11,191 nucleotides of DNA from Nitrospira sp. (GCA_026994095.1 JALWRU010000469.1:1-11191), one strand, 5' to 3'. Counted from the first letter of the stretch, positions 1 through 7,992 are shown. The notes: generated by a model not told the origin, from the letters alone. Translations and numbers: made by a program.

Positions 1-9
1 GCGGTCGGC

Positions 10-34
10 AAAAAAAACCGCGCGCCGCGCGGTT
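10..34 (-). terminator. Intrinsic terminator after the TPR-sulfotransferase gene
   Basis: Read on the minus strand, an 8-bp perfect stem (AACCGCGC / GCGCGGTT, 16-23 with 27-34) with a 3-nt loop runs straight into an uninterrupted T tract (10-17, its first two bases shared with the stem). This is the standard Rho-independent layout. It lies about 110 bases past the stop of the TPR-sulfotransferase gene and would end the amidase-sulfotransferase transcript. A reading in the other direction is unlikely, because no T tract follows the stem on the plus strand. Confidence 0.85.
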
Positions 35-51
35 ACAAAACCCTCCGGGGG

Positions 52-127
52 GCGGGGCGCTCCCCGCAGAGCTATAAGTTTTTGCGCCAACGGCACAATT
101 TAACGGCCTGCGGGGGCCGCCCCCCGC
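52..127. repeat. Two GC-rich hairpins in the 3' trailer
   Basis: Between the sulfotransferase stop (145) and the terminator (10-34) there are two further perfect inverted repeats. One is at 52-67 (6-bp stem GCGGGG / CCCCGC, 4-nt loop). The other is at 110-127 (7-bp stem, minus strand GCGGGGG / CCCCCGC, 4-nt loop). Neither is followed by a T tract, so they are not intrinsic terminators themselves. They could stabilise the mRNA 3' end or back up termination, or simply reflect the local GC richness. I see no open frame of interest in 1-144. Confidence 0.4.
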
Positions 128-144
128 CCGCCGGAGGCATCTTT

Positions 145-1908
145 TTACCCCTGCCCCAACGCCTTCAACAACGGCCCCAAATGACGTTCATAATGCCGCC
201 ACCTCCCCGCCGACTTCTGATAAATCGGCTGACGCACCTGATCAAAACTGGCCGTAGTCACCTGCCGTTTATTCTCATGAGGCCGCAAACAGGCGTCGTC
301 CCACTCCAGCCCAACAAATTCAATCATCTCACGACTTAACGGCTCCGGATCAGCCACCAACTGCTCGTACTGAACTTCTAAAATGGGCAGCGGCAACACC
401 GCCTTCCAATGGGCCATGATCTGCTCGTACTGACGGTAATAGCCGCCCAAATGGGCCAAGTCATAGCAGTAGTCGTGGGTGCCGGAAAACATCTGGAAAT
501 AACAGGACAGACAGGTGTCCACCGGATCGCGCAAACAGTGAATCACCCGCGCCCTGGGAAAAAGTAGCGCAATCAACCCCAAATAAAAAAAGTTGTGAGG
601 CAACTTGTCAGTCACCCGCAGGGCGTCACCCCCCTGCCCGGTGAGGAAGCCGATGTATTCGTTGGCCGCCTTGCTCAAGGCGGGCCGCTTCAGCCGTTTG
701 GCGCCGTCTGGATAGGGACCGGGCAGAGTGGCCGCCAGCGACGAGATTAAATTGAGTTCACCCGCCCCGTGCAAGTGCGGATGGGCCGATAAAATCTGCT
801 CCACCAGACTGGTGCCGGAACGAGGCATGCCGACAATAAACAGCGGCACTTCACTGTCGTTATCCGCCGTTTGTAACCCATCAAAAGAGGCAAAATTGCG
901 CAGCAGGGTCTGCAACTGCTGGTCGTGCACCTCCGGCGCGAACGGCATGGAACGGGCCACCCGCCGGTTGGCGTCGTGATAGTGGCGAAAGGCATCATCG
1001 TACTGGCCCAGTTTGTCTTGCAAACGGCCTAGCGAAAACCCCAGTTGTACCGCGTCACCATCCGGCAAATTGCCCGCCAGCAGCCCACTCAACAGGGTGA
1101 CCGCTTTCGCTTCCTGTTTAACCTTGGGGGCCAGATCGGCAAAGGTGGCCGCCACCCGTGGATGGACCGGCGCGCCGTCTTGGGGGGTCAACATGGGCGC
1201 CAGCAATTCGTAGGCCGCCTCCTTTTGGCCCTGGCGCTGCAACACATCCGCCAGCCCGGCCAGTGCATCCATCTCGTCCGGGTGCTCGGCCAATAACTGA
1301 CGATAGATCTCCGCCGCCTCTTCAAAGCGCCCCACCCCGATCCACAGACTGGCCAGATTGTAACGGGGCGCGATCTGCTCCGGGGTCAACTCCAGAATCC
1401 GTTTGAGACATGCCTCAGCGCCGTCCTTGTCCCCCAAGCGGGCACGGATGGTGGCCAGATTGGACTGGGCCAGCAGGTTGTCCGGCTGAATCGCCAACGC
1501 CCGCTGATAGGCATCGGAGGCACCGGCCAGATCACCCAACTCCTGCAATACCACCCCCAGATTGTTGAGTGGTGCCGGAGCCTTGGGGTTCAGTTGTGAG
1601 GCCCTACGGTGACAGTCGGCGGCCTTCTCCAACTGGCCATCCCGGCGCAGCGCCACGCCCATTACATCCTGGGCCGCCACGTTTTTGGGGGCCACCTTCA
1701 ATACCTTGGTCAATAGCTGGATGGCGGTGTTGGGGTCGCCGTGCTGGGCATACATGGCTCCCAGCAGATAGAGCGCCTGCCCGTGTTTCGGTTGCTGGGC
1801 CAGTACCTGCTGGTAGATCCGCTCGGCGGTGACCAGATCGCCCCCCTGATGGGCAGCCAACCCCTGTTGTAACAGTTGGTCGATGGCGTGACTGGCAGGG
1901 CGATTCAT
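145..1908 (-). CDS. TPR-repeat sulfotransferase
   Basis: Predicted 587-residue protein joining an N-terminal tetratricopeptide array (about residues 10-330, at least six recognisable repeats with the usual spacing of Gly, Ala and Pro) to a C-terminal PAPS-dependent sulfotransferase domain (about 353-580). The 5'-phosphosulfate loop is visible as GMPRSGTSLVEQ (about 360-371). The 3'-phosphate-binding part is visible as RVIHCLRDPVDTC (about 454-466), preceded by the DKLPHNFFYLG segment typical of bacterial Sulfotransfer_3-type proteins. Members transfer sulfate from PAPS to sugars, peptides or lipids; the acceptor here cannot be told. There is no signal peptide, so it is probably cytoplasmic. 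I place the start at the ATG at 1908; a TTG three codons upstream (1917) is possible and neither has a strong ribosome binding site. It begins about 25 bases after the amidase stop, so the two are probably co-transcribed. Confidence 0.88.
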   Translation of the reverse strand: MNRPASHAIDQLLQQGLAAHQGGDLVTAERIYQQVLAQQPKHGQALYLLGAMYAQHGDPNTAIQLLTKVLKVAPKNVAAQDVMGVALRRDGQLEKAADCHRRASQLNPKAPAPLNNLGVVLQELGDLAGASDAYQRALAIQPDNLLAQSNLATIRARLGDKDGAEACLKRILELTPEQIAPRYNLASLWIGVGRFEEAAEIYRQLLAEHPDEMDALAGLADVLQRQGQKEAAYELLAPMLTPQDGAPVHPRVAATFADLAPKVKQEAKAVTLLSGLLAGNLPDGDAVQLGFSLGRLQDKLGQYDDAFRHYHDANRRVARSMPFAPEVHDQQLQTLLRNFASFDGLQTADNDSEVPLFIVGMPRSGTSLVEQILSAHPHLHGAGELNLISSLAATLPGPYPDGAKRLKRPALSKAANEYIGFLTGQGGDALRVTDKLPHNFFYLGLIALLFPRARVIHCLRDPVDTCLSCYFQMFSGTHDYCYDLAHLGGYYRQYEQIMAHWKAVLPLPILEVQYEQLVADPEPLSREMIEFVGLEWDDACLRPHENKRQVTTASFDQVRQPIYQKSAGRWRHYERHLGPLLKALGQG

Positions 1909-1933
1909 GGATGACAACAGCCGCCGGAGGGCG

Positions 1934-4117
1934 TTAGTCGGGGATCTTCAGCCGACCGCCCACCAACAAGCGGTCGCCGGTAAGACGGTTCTCGTCCCGC
2001 AAGCGATCCACACTGGTGGCGTACAGGCGAGCGATACGGGTGAGGGAATCGCCCCGCCGTACCACATGCACCCGTGGCTTCGGATGGCGCAGGCCCTTGC
2101 CGGGAATGGTCAGGCGCTGACCCAGTTTGAGGCGGCTGCGAACCCCCAGACCGTTGGCCCGCGCCAGGGAAGAGATCGAAATACCAAAGCGCTGGGCCAC
2201 TGAAGTAAGGCTGTCGCCGGAGCGAACCTTGTAACGAAGGGCCGGAGACAGACTACTGCTACGACCGGGAATGACCAGCATCTGCCCCTTGCGCAAGCGA
2301 CTGCGGACCCGCAGATCATTGGCCTTGGCCAGCTTGCTCAAGGAAATTCGGTACCGTTTCGCCAAACCGCTCAAGGTGTCACCGGCCCGTACCTTGTAAG
2401 CCTGATCGCCGCTACGGCCAACCGGAATCGCCAAACGCTGTCCCACCAGCAAGGTGCTGTCCCGATTGAGGTGGTTGGCCGCCATCAAATCTGCCAACCG
2501 CACCCCGTAGCGACGTGCAATACGGGACGGGTTCTCGCCGCGCCGTACCCGATGCCAGCGGGCGGGAGCCGCCGCAGGACGGGGCCGGGTGGTGGCGACC
2601 TTACGGGTCTGGGGGGGCGGTGCCGCCTGTGTGGCGGTGGATCGACTGGCTACACGGGCCGTGGCGACCGATGGTTTGCTCATGCCTTTGCCAGGAATCA
2701 ACAACCGTTGGCCCGCCGACAGACGATCACTGACCCGCAACTGGTTGGCCAGCGCCAGCGCCTGAATCGACACCCCGAAACGGCGTGCGATACGGCTGAG
2801 GGAGTCGCCCCGATAGGCGGTATAGATAAAAGGTCGCGGATTCATGCGCAAACGACGGTAATCACCAATGGCCTTGGCCAGCCGCTGCGCCAGTTTGCGC
2901 TGGAACGAGTCGCTACGCAGGGCCGACTCGTCACTACGGTTACTTAAAAAACCGGCCTCCACCAGAATCGACGGGCGGTCGCCCTTCAGCACCCAGAAAC
3001 GGGCCTCCGAGCGACGCCCGTGGCGACCGCCGGAGTTGAGACCGCTCAACTGGTGCTCGGCCAACTGGGCCAGCAAACGCGACTCTACCAGCCGGTTGGG
3101 TTCGCCATTCTTGTCAAATACGATTGGCAGCCGTGCCGCCGCATCGACCCCGCCCACCAGGTCGGAGGCATTTTCCATATGGGCCACACGCACGGCCCAC
3201 CGATCGTGGGAGGTGCGCGGTGCCAGGGTATAGATATGGGTACCACGGGTACGACGGTTCTTGCTCACATCCGCATGGATGCTTACAAACAGGTCGGCCT
3301 TCTTTTGGTTGGCCATACGTACCCGCCGACCGAGCGAAACAAAATAGTCCCCGTCACGGGTCATATAGGCCGTCACCCCCGGCATGGCGTTAAGCTCTTT
3401 TTGCAGCCGTCGGGCGATCTGTAACACCACGTCCTTTTCGCGGGTGCGACGGCCCTTGCCCGAGGCCCCCGGATCTTCACCGCCGTGGCCCGGATCAACC
3501 ATCACCACGAATCGTTCAGATACGGGTTTGAGCGGGGGGGCCGAAATGGCCGTCACCAACGGCTCGGATGCAGCCCGCGCATGTCGCGGCTTGACCACCT
3601 TGGGCTGGATACGGGCGGACTTCTTTTTACCCGGTCGGCCCAGCACATCTACGACGATGCGGTGGGGCTTGCGGTTGCCGTAGGGGGCCAGTGAAAAATG
3701 TTTGTAGGGCACCTTGTGGTTGAGCGCCACCGTCACCCGCGCGCCCTTGGGGGTAGTGCGTATGGTCACGCCACTCACCCTCCCGTCGGCAGTGGCCCAC
3801 TCGCGCACCTCCCCCTTGAGAATGCCCCCCTTGATGTCGATCTCCAGCCGGTAGGGGTCGGCCCGTCGGGCAATGCGATAGACCGGCGCGCCGGTCAGGT
3901 CCAACACCAGCCGGGTACGCTCTGGCGACGACCAGGTCCGCACGTCGGTAATGCCGACCAGACCTGCGTGGGCACTGGGCAAAAGCCCCGGCAGCAGGGC
4001 CACCATCGACAGCAATATCAGCCACAGTAGAGGCAACCGGGAGAGCGACCATTGAGGCCTCCTGCCGATCCTTATCGTCGGCTGCGTCGGTCGCTCCTGT
4101 GGTAATAATCTGCTCAT
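1934..4117 (-). CDS. amiB: N-acetylmuramoyl-L-alanine amidase with AMIN and five LysM repeats
   Basis: Predicted 727-residue periplasmic zinc amidase that cleaves the bond between N-acetylmuramic acid and L-alanine, the reaction that splits septal peptidoglycan. Order: long signal peptide (1-51, hydrophobic core about 29-47, cleavage after AHA); AMIN domain (about 52-160) for septal targeting; basic linker; Amidase_3 (about 202-422); five LysM repeats (about 431-475, 520-566, 573-617, 628-672, 682-726). Visible zinc ligands are His211 (DPGHGG), Glu227 and His281 (SIHAD), with catalytic Glu387 (LVEAGFLSN). The stretch around 314-345 (MENASDLVGG and after) matches the regulatory insert that in Escherichia coli AmiA/B/C holds the enzyme inactive until a LytM factor such as EnvC or NlpD binds; that role is inferred here. 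The first ATG (4117) is preceded by an in-frame stop and lacks a Shine-Dalgarno. The symbol rests on domain architecture; five LysM repeats is unusually many. Confidence 0.93.
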   Translation of the reverse strand: MSRLLPQERPTQPTIRIGRRPQWSLSRLPLLWLILLSMVALLPGLLPSAHAGLVGITDVRTWSSPERTRLVLDLTGAPVYRIARRADPYRLEIDIKGGILKGEVREWATADGRVSGVTIRTTPKGARVTVALNHKVPYKHFSLAPYGNRKPHRIVVDVLGRPGKKKSARIQPKVVKPRHARAASEPLVTAISAPPLKPVSERFVVMVDPGHGGEDPGASGKGRRTREKDVVLQIARRLQKELNAMPGVTAYMTRDGDYFVSLGRRVRMANQKKADLFVSIHADVSKNRRTRGTHIYTLAPRTSHDRWAVRVAHMENASDLVGGVDAAARLPIVFDKNGEPNRLVESRLLAQLAEHQLSGLNSGGRHGRRSEARFWVLKGDRPSILVEAGFLSNRSDESALRSDSFQRKLAQRLAKAIGDYRRLRMNPRPFIYTAYRGDSLSRIARRFGVSIQALALANQLRVSDRLSAGQRLLIPGKGMSKPSVATARVASRSTATQAAPPPQTRKVATTRPRPAAAPARWHRVRRGENPSRIARRYGVRLADLMAANHLNRDSTLLVGQRLAIPVGRSGDQAYKVRAGDTLSGLAKRYRISLSKLAKANDLRVRSRLRKGQMLVIPGRSSSLSPALRYKVRSGDSLTSVAQRFGISISSLARANGLGVRSRLKLGQRLTIPGKGLRHPKPRVHVVRRGDSLTRIARLYATSVDRLRDENRLTGDRLLVGGRLKIPD

Positions 4118-4128
4118 TGCAACATGAG

Positions 4129-4157
4129 AGAATACTCAACAACCACCCGAAATTCAA
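4129..4157 (-). promoter_or_regulatory. Candidate promoter of the amidase gene
   Basis: On the minus strand TTGAAT (4152-4157) and TATTCT (4129-4134) are separated by exactly 17 bases, a sigma-70-like pair with four of six consensus matches in each box. It lies in the 58 bases between the groEL terminator T tract and the amidase ATG, where a promoter is needed. A start about 7 bases past the -10 box would fall near 4122, leaving a leader of about 5 bases. The extended -35 CTTGAA also resembles a heat-shock sigma -35, but no matching CCCCAT-type -10 is present. Confidence 0.4.
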
Positions 4158-4175
4158 GGGATTATCCACCCCCAC

Positions 4176-4224
4176 AAAAAAAGGCCCTGCAATCTTCGCC
4201 CCGAAGGACAACGATTGCAGGGCC
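4176..4224 (-). terminator. Intrinsic terminator of groESL
   Basis: On the minus strand a 12-bp perfect stem (GGCCCTGCAATC, 4213-4224, pairing with 4183-4194) encloses an 18-nt loop that can itself form a small CTTCG/CGAAG hairpin. It is followed directly by seven T (4176-4182). It sits about 60 bases after the groEL stop and separates groESL from the amidase gene. This is the clearest regulatory element in the window. Confidence 0.93.
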
Positions 4225-4282
4225 AATCTGTTAACCCGGTCCTTCCCCAGGGGAAGACCGAATCAGGCAGCGTTTGCGGCGC

Positions 4283-5929
<1,647 letters not shown>

Positions 5930-6007
5930 TTGTCTTATCCTATGTACTTGAACGAAATCGGGAGGACTCAAGCGCCTGCGAGCAGACCTGCACCCCCCGT
6001 AAAAGTC

Positions 6008-6268
6008 TTATTCGACGACGGCCAAAATGTCCTCGACCTTGACGATCAACAGCTCCTGGCTGTCCATCTTGAACTTGTCGCCGGAGTATTTGCCGAACAG
6101 CACTTCGTTGCCCACGGCGACCTCGGTGACGTCTGCACCTACGGCTTCAACCTTGCCACGCTGGGGCTTCTCTTTGGCGGCGTCGGGGATATAGATGCCG
6201 CCGGCAGAGACTTCGGCCTCTTCCACGTAGCTGATCAACACACGATCTTTCAAGGGTTTCAGGCTCAT
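6008..6268 (-). CDS. groES: Co-chaperonin GroES (short form)
   Basis: Predicted 86-residue GroES, the heptameric lid that binds the GroEL apical domains and closes the folding chamber. Family marks are the N-terminal LKPLKDRVLI, the mobile loop (about 15-33) with contact tripeptide Ile-Tyr-Ile (25-27) after Ala-Gly-Gly, the PDAAKEKPQRGKVEAVG strand region, LFGKYSG (57-63), and the C-terminal ILAVVE. It is about ten residues shorter than the 97-residue Escherichia coli protein. The loss lies between AVG (42-44) and VGNEVLFG, where the roof hairpin is reduced to a few residues; shorter roofs occur in other bacteria. The ATG at 6268 has a strong AAGGAG site 8 bases upstream. It is the first gene of the operon with groEL. 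Confidence 0.97.
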   Translation of the reverse strand: MSLKPLKDRVLISYVEEAEVSAGGIYIPDAAKEKPQRGKVEAVGADVTEVAVGNEVLFGKYSGDKFKMDSQELLIVKVEDILAVVE

Positions 6269-6430
6269 TCTTATCGCTCCTTAACAGTTCACAAAACCGA
6301 AGCCCCCCGGTCACCGGCAGGGCCAAAATAGATACAAAAAACCGCGACAGGTGTCTGGTACCCCTTTGTTTAACCAGACTGGAGCGGCTGGCAACCCCCT
6401 GGACCAATTTTTTTTAATTTATTATTTGTC
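6269..6430 (-). promoter_or_regulatory. Probable groESL control region
   Basis: This is the upstream half of the 293-base gap between groES and the next gene. It holds an A/T-only tract (minus strand AAATAATAAATTAAAAAAAA, about 6409-6428) that could act as an UP element, a TTGCCA (five of six matches to a -35 box) about 20 bases further on with no good -10 partner, and the 27-bp inverted repeat listed separately. I find neither a convincing sigma-32 promoter (CTTGAA with CCCCAT) nor the CIRCE/HrcA sequence. The promoter is placed by position only. Confidence 0.35.
6353..6379. repeat. 27-bp inverted repeat upstream of groES
   Basis: Perfect 7-bp arms GTCTGGT and ACCAGAC are separated by 13 bases, 85-111 bases upstream of the groES start. 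Counted as 9-bp arms, 7 of 9 positions pair across a 9-base centre, the same geometry as the HrcA operator CIRCE but with a different sequence. It could be an operator or a hairpin in the leader; a 7-bp match of this kind can also arise by chance in a region this long. Confidence 0.35.
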
Positions 6431-6441
6431 GGAGGGGAGGC

Positions 6442-6466
6442 GCCGCGCGGCAATCCAGCGCGCGGC
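6442..6466. repeat. GC-rich hairpin downstream of the secreted-protein gene
   Basis: Perfect 8-bp inverted repeat GCCGCGCG / CGCGCGGC with a 9-nt loop, about 95 bases past the stop of the gene ending at 6562. No T tract follows it on the minus strand, so it is not a canonical intrinsic terminator. On the plus strand the T-rich tract lies before, not after, the stem. It may protect the upstream mRNA end or assist factor-dependent termination. The stretch 6467-6561 shows nothing else I can name. Confidence 0.45.
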
Positions 6467-6561
6467 TACCGGGGCAGGGCTCAGGCAATCGGACGGGTAC
6501 TCACCAACCTGGTCTGGATGACCGCCCGCACACACAGCGACGGCCAATCGACGTACGCCGG

Positions 6562-7158
6562 TCAGCGCATTTTGGACAGGTCAAACGGGAAACGCCATTC
6601 ACGACCGGTCTTGCTGTCCTGCACCACCAGCACCACCGAATCTTCCGGACCGATGCCATCCGAGGGGAACCAGAAGGTCGAGTCGGCGGTATACCCGCCA
6701 CCGGAGTAAGCGGTATCGGAGCCGTTCTGCCAATGGCTGTTCTGGATCTTGCGCTTGCCCGCCTCCACCCAGCCACGCAGATTGTCGGCATAACCAGGCT
6801 TGGGATTGAAGGTAGTCACCGAGAACACCAGCTTGCCACGGGCGCGGGCGATGGCATCCTGCACCTCCCACGGCTGCATGGCAGCCATGTTGCGGGCCGC
6901 CTCCTGCGCAGCAAAGGCCACCGATAAAAACTCGGTCATCAACAGGGCAGCGCCCTCTTTTTCACCCAGATTGACCGTCCAGCGTTCCATAAAACGACCC
7001 GGATTGGCATTGCTGGCGTTAAATCCGCCCACTTTCTCTGCCTTGCGGGCCTGCTCCGGGGTCATGTCCATCCAGATGGCCTGCGCCGGAATGGCGGTCA
7101 GCCCCCAAATCAATACCGTGCAGACTACTGCGCTGATGCGCCCATGCCGATGTTTCAC
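6562..7158 (-). CDS. Secreted protein of unknown function
   Basis: Predicted 198-residue protein that I do not recognise. It starts with a clear Sec signal peptide: basic n-region KHRHGR, hydrophobic core about 9-22, cleavage after AQA (25-27). It therefore acts in the periplasm or outside. The mature part is cysteine-free and mixed in character: an Ala/Met-rich helical middle (about 68-107), a Gly/Ser/Tyr-rich segment (about 145-160), and a C-terminal stretch that looks like beta strands (VVLVVQDSKTGREWRFPFDL). No catalytic or metal-binding motif is apparent. The start is the GTG at 7158, supported by GGAG about 6 bases upstream. It lies between a 114-base gap from the 56-residue gene and the groESL control region, so it may be a single-gene unit. 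Confidence 0.8.
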   Translation of the reverse strand: MKHRHGRISAVVCTVLIWGLTAIPAQAIWMDMTPEQARKAEKVGGFNASNANPGRFMERWTVNLGEKEGAALLMTEFLSVAFAAQEAARNMAAMQPWEVQDAIARARGKLVFSVTTFNPKPGYADNLRGWVEAGKRKIQNSHWQNGSDTAYSGGGYTADSTFWFPSDGIGPEDSVVLVVQDSKTGREWRFPFDLSKMR

Positions 7159-7215
7159 ACCCGTCTCCGTACGTTTAGTGGATCGCCCAAATCACCGATT
7201 GCCCGCCCGCGCTAA

Positions 7216-7221
7216 AGTATA
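7216..7221 (-). promoter_or_regulatory. Candidate -10 element of the secreted-protein gene
   Basis: TATACT on the minus strand matches the sigma-70 -10 box in five of six positions and lies about 58 bases upstream of the GTG start at 7158. No good -35 box is found 16-18 bases further upstream, so this is tentative. The gap 7159-7272 holds no visible intrinsic terminator for the preceding genes, so read-through from them is possible. Confidence 0.3.
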
Positions 7222-7272
7222 CACGAAGCGCCTTTACTTCTGCGCCACCACACCGTGGAATCGCACCCCGGT

Positions 7273-7443
7273 TCAGGTCGATTGGGGGGGCGTACCCACA
7301 GCCTCGTCCGGCGCTGCCAGGGGCGGCTCCTGGCGGAATACCTCCACCAGACTGACCACCTCAATATCTGCTGCCACCAGCGCCTTTTTCAAGGCCCCCA
7401 GCTTGGCGTCCTTGACCTTTAACATGTAGTTGATCTGGGTCAT
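7273..7443 (-). CDS. Small 56-residue protein of unknown function
   Basis: Predicted 56-residue protein starting MTQINYMLKVKDAKLGA. The first 38 residues read as strand (INYMLKV), amphipathic helix (DAKLGALKKALVAAD) and strand (EVVSLVEVFR), half of a ferredoxin-like or ACT-like fold; the remainder is a Pro/Ala-rich tail. It begins 6 bases after the stop of the helix-hairpin-helix gene, with a purine-rich AGAGAG overlapping that stop. The spacing suggests translational coupling and supports a real gene despite its size. I do not recognise a family. Confidence 0.6.
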   Translation of the reverse strand: MTQINYMLKVKDAKLGALKKALVAADIEVVSLVEVFRQEPPLAAPDEAVGTPPQST

Positions 7444-7449
7444 TGCTCT

Positions 7450-7974
7450 CTAACTTTCATGGTGCACAGGGGCTGCTGTCAGGCCGTTTCCTGCACCGTC
7501 CCGAAGGCCCAGCAAGCCTTGCCTGACCTGCGCCTCTCCGTCTGCCCCCAACCAGGGCAGGGTCTGCAACAGATGGCTGTCCAGCAGCCGTCGTAACTGC
7601 GCCACCGTATGGATATGCAGGCGAACCTTGAGATAGATGGCCAGTTTGCGCCCGACTCCGGGTACCTGCATGAGTGTGTCAATACCGGCTGGCACCCGCT
7701 GCTCCAGCGATGCCAGCGATGCCAGCGTGCCGTGGTGCGCCACCTCGGTTACCTTGGCTGCCAGCTCCTTGCCGATGCCCGGAAGCTCGGTCAGGGTGCC
7801 TGCCTCCAGTCGTGCAGCCAACTGGCCACTGTGGCGGCTCAAGATGTCACCCCCCTGCCGATAGGCCCGAATGCGGTGGGGGTTCTCCCCCAATGCCTCC
7901 AGCAGGTCGGCGGCACGGGTCAGGCAGTCCACCACCTGCACCGCCAGCGCCGGTTCCTCCTCAGGCAAGGGCAT
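7450..7974 (-). CDS. Helix-hairpin-helix protein, PolX N-terminal-like
   Basis: Predicted 174-residue protein that looks like the DNA-binding front end of a family X DNA polymerase without the rest. The start (AADLLEALGENPHRIRAYRQ, about 21-40) matches the 8-kDa-type domain of PolX. Two classical helix-hairpin-helix motifs follow, LPGIGKELAAKV (about 64-75) and VPGVGRKLAIYL (about 104-115). A third degenerate one, LPWLGADGEAQVRQGL (about 139-154), matches the place where PolX carries LPGFG. There is no polymerase palm (no paired catalytic Asp motif) and no PHP phosphoesterase domain. Expected role: binding DNA without regard to sequence; function otherwise unknown. The ATG at 7974 is preceded by GTG at 7977 in the same frame; no strong ribosome binding site separates them. 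It starts 18 bases after nuoN and ends 6 bases before the 56-residue gene, so it is probably in the nuo transcript. Confidence 0.82.
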   Translation of the reverse strand: MPLPEEEPALAVQVVDCLTRAADLLEALGENPHRIRAYRQGGDILSRHSGQLAARLEAGTLTELPGIGKELAAKVTEVAHHGTLASLASLEQRVPAGIDTLMQVPGVGRKLAIYLKVRLHIHTVAQLRRLLDSHLLQTLPWLGADGEAQVRQGLLGLRDGAGNGLTAAPVHHES

Positions 7975-7992
7975 CACCGCCCGTCAGCCCGG

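Noticed and set aside
1940..2827. The repetitive LysM-coding stretch considered as a DNA repeat or array.
   Set aside because: The units are similar at protein level only, with variable spacing and divergent codons. This is a multidomain protein, not a tandem DNA repeat or CRISPR.
3627..4052. ATG at 4050-4052 with a perfect AGGAGG upstream, opening a frame of about 140 codons inside the amidase gene.
   Set aside because: The frame differs from the amidase frame, and its translation lacks any signal peptide or domain. The amidase frame gives a clean signal peptide and AMIN domain across the same bases. Kept only as a note on start selection.
5930..5971. A start for groEL 14 codons upstream of the ATG at 5929.
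   Set aside because: GroEL proteins begin MAK, which falls exactly at 5929 with an AGGA site. The extra residues do not belong to the family.
5930..6007. CTTGA / TCAAG arms in the groES-groEL gap, considered as a processing hairpin.
   Set aside because: Only 5 bp with a 16-base loop; too weak to support.
6307..6317. Short palindrome CCGGTCACCGG in the groES leader.
   Set aside because: Five-bp arms in a GC-rich leader are expected by chance, and nothing else supports an operator there.
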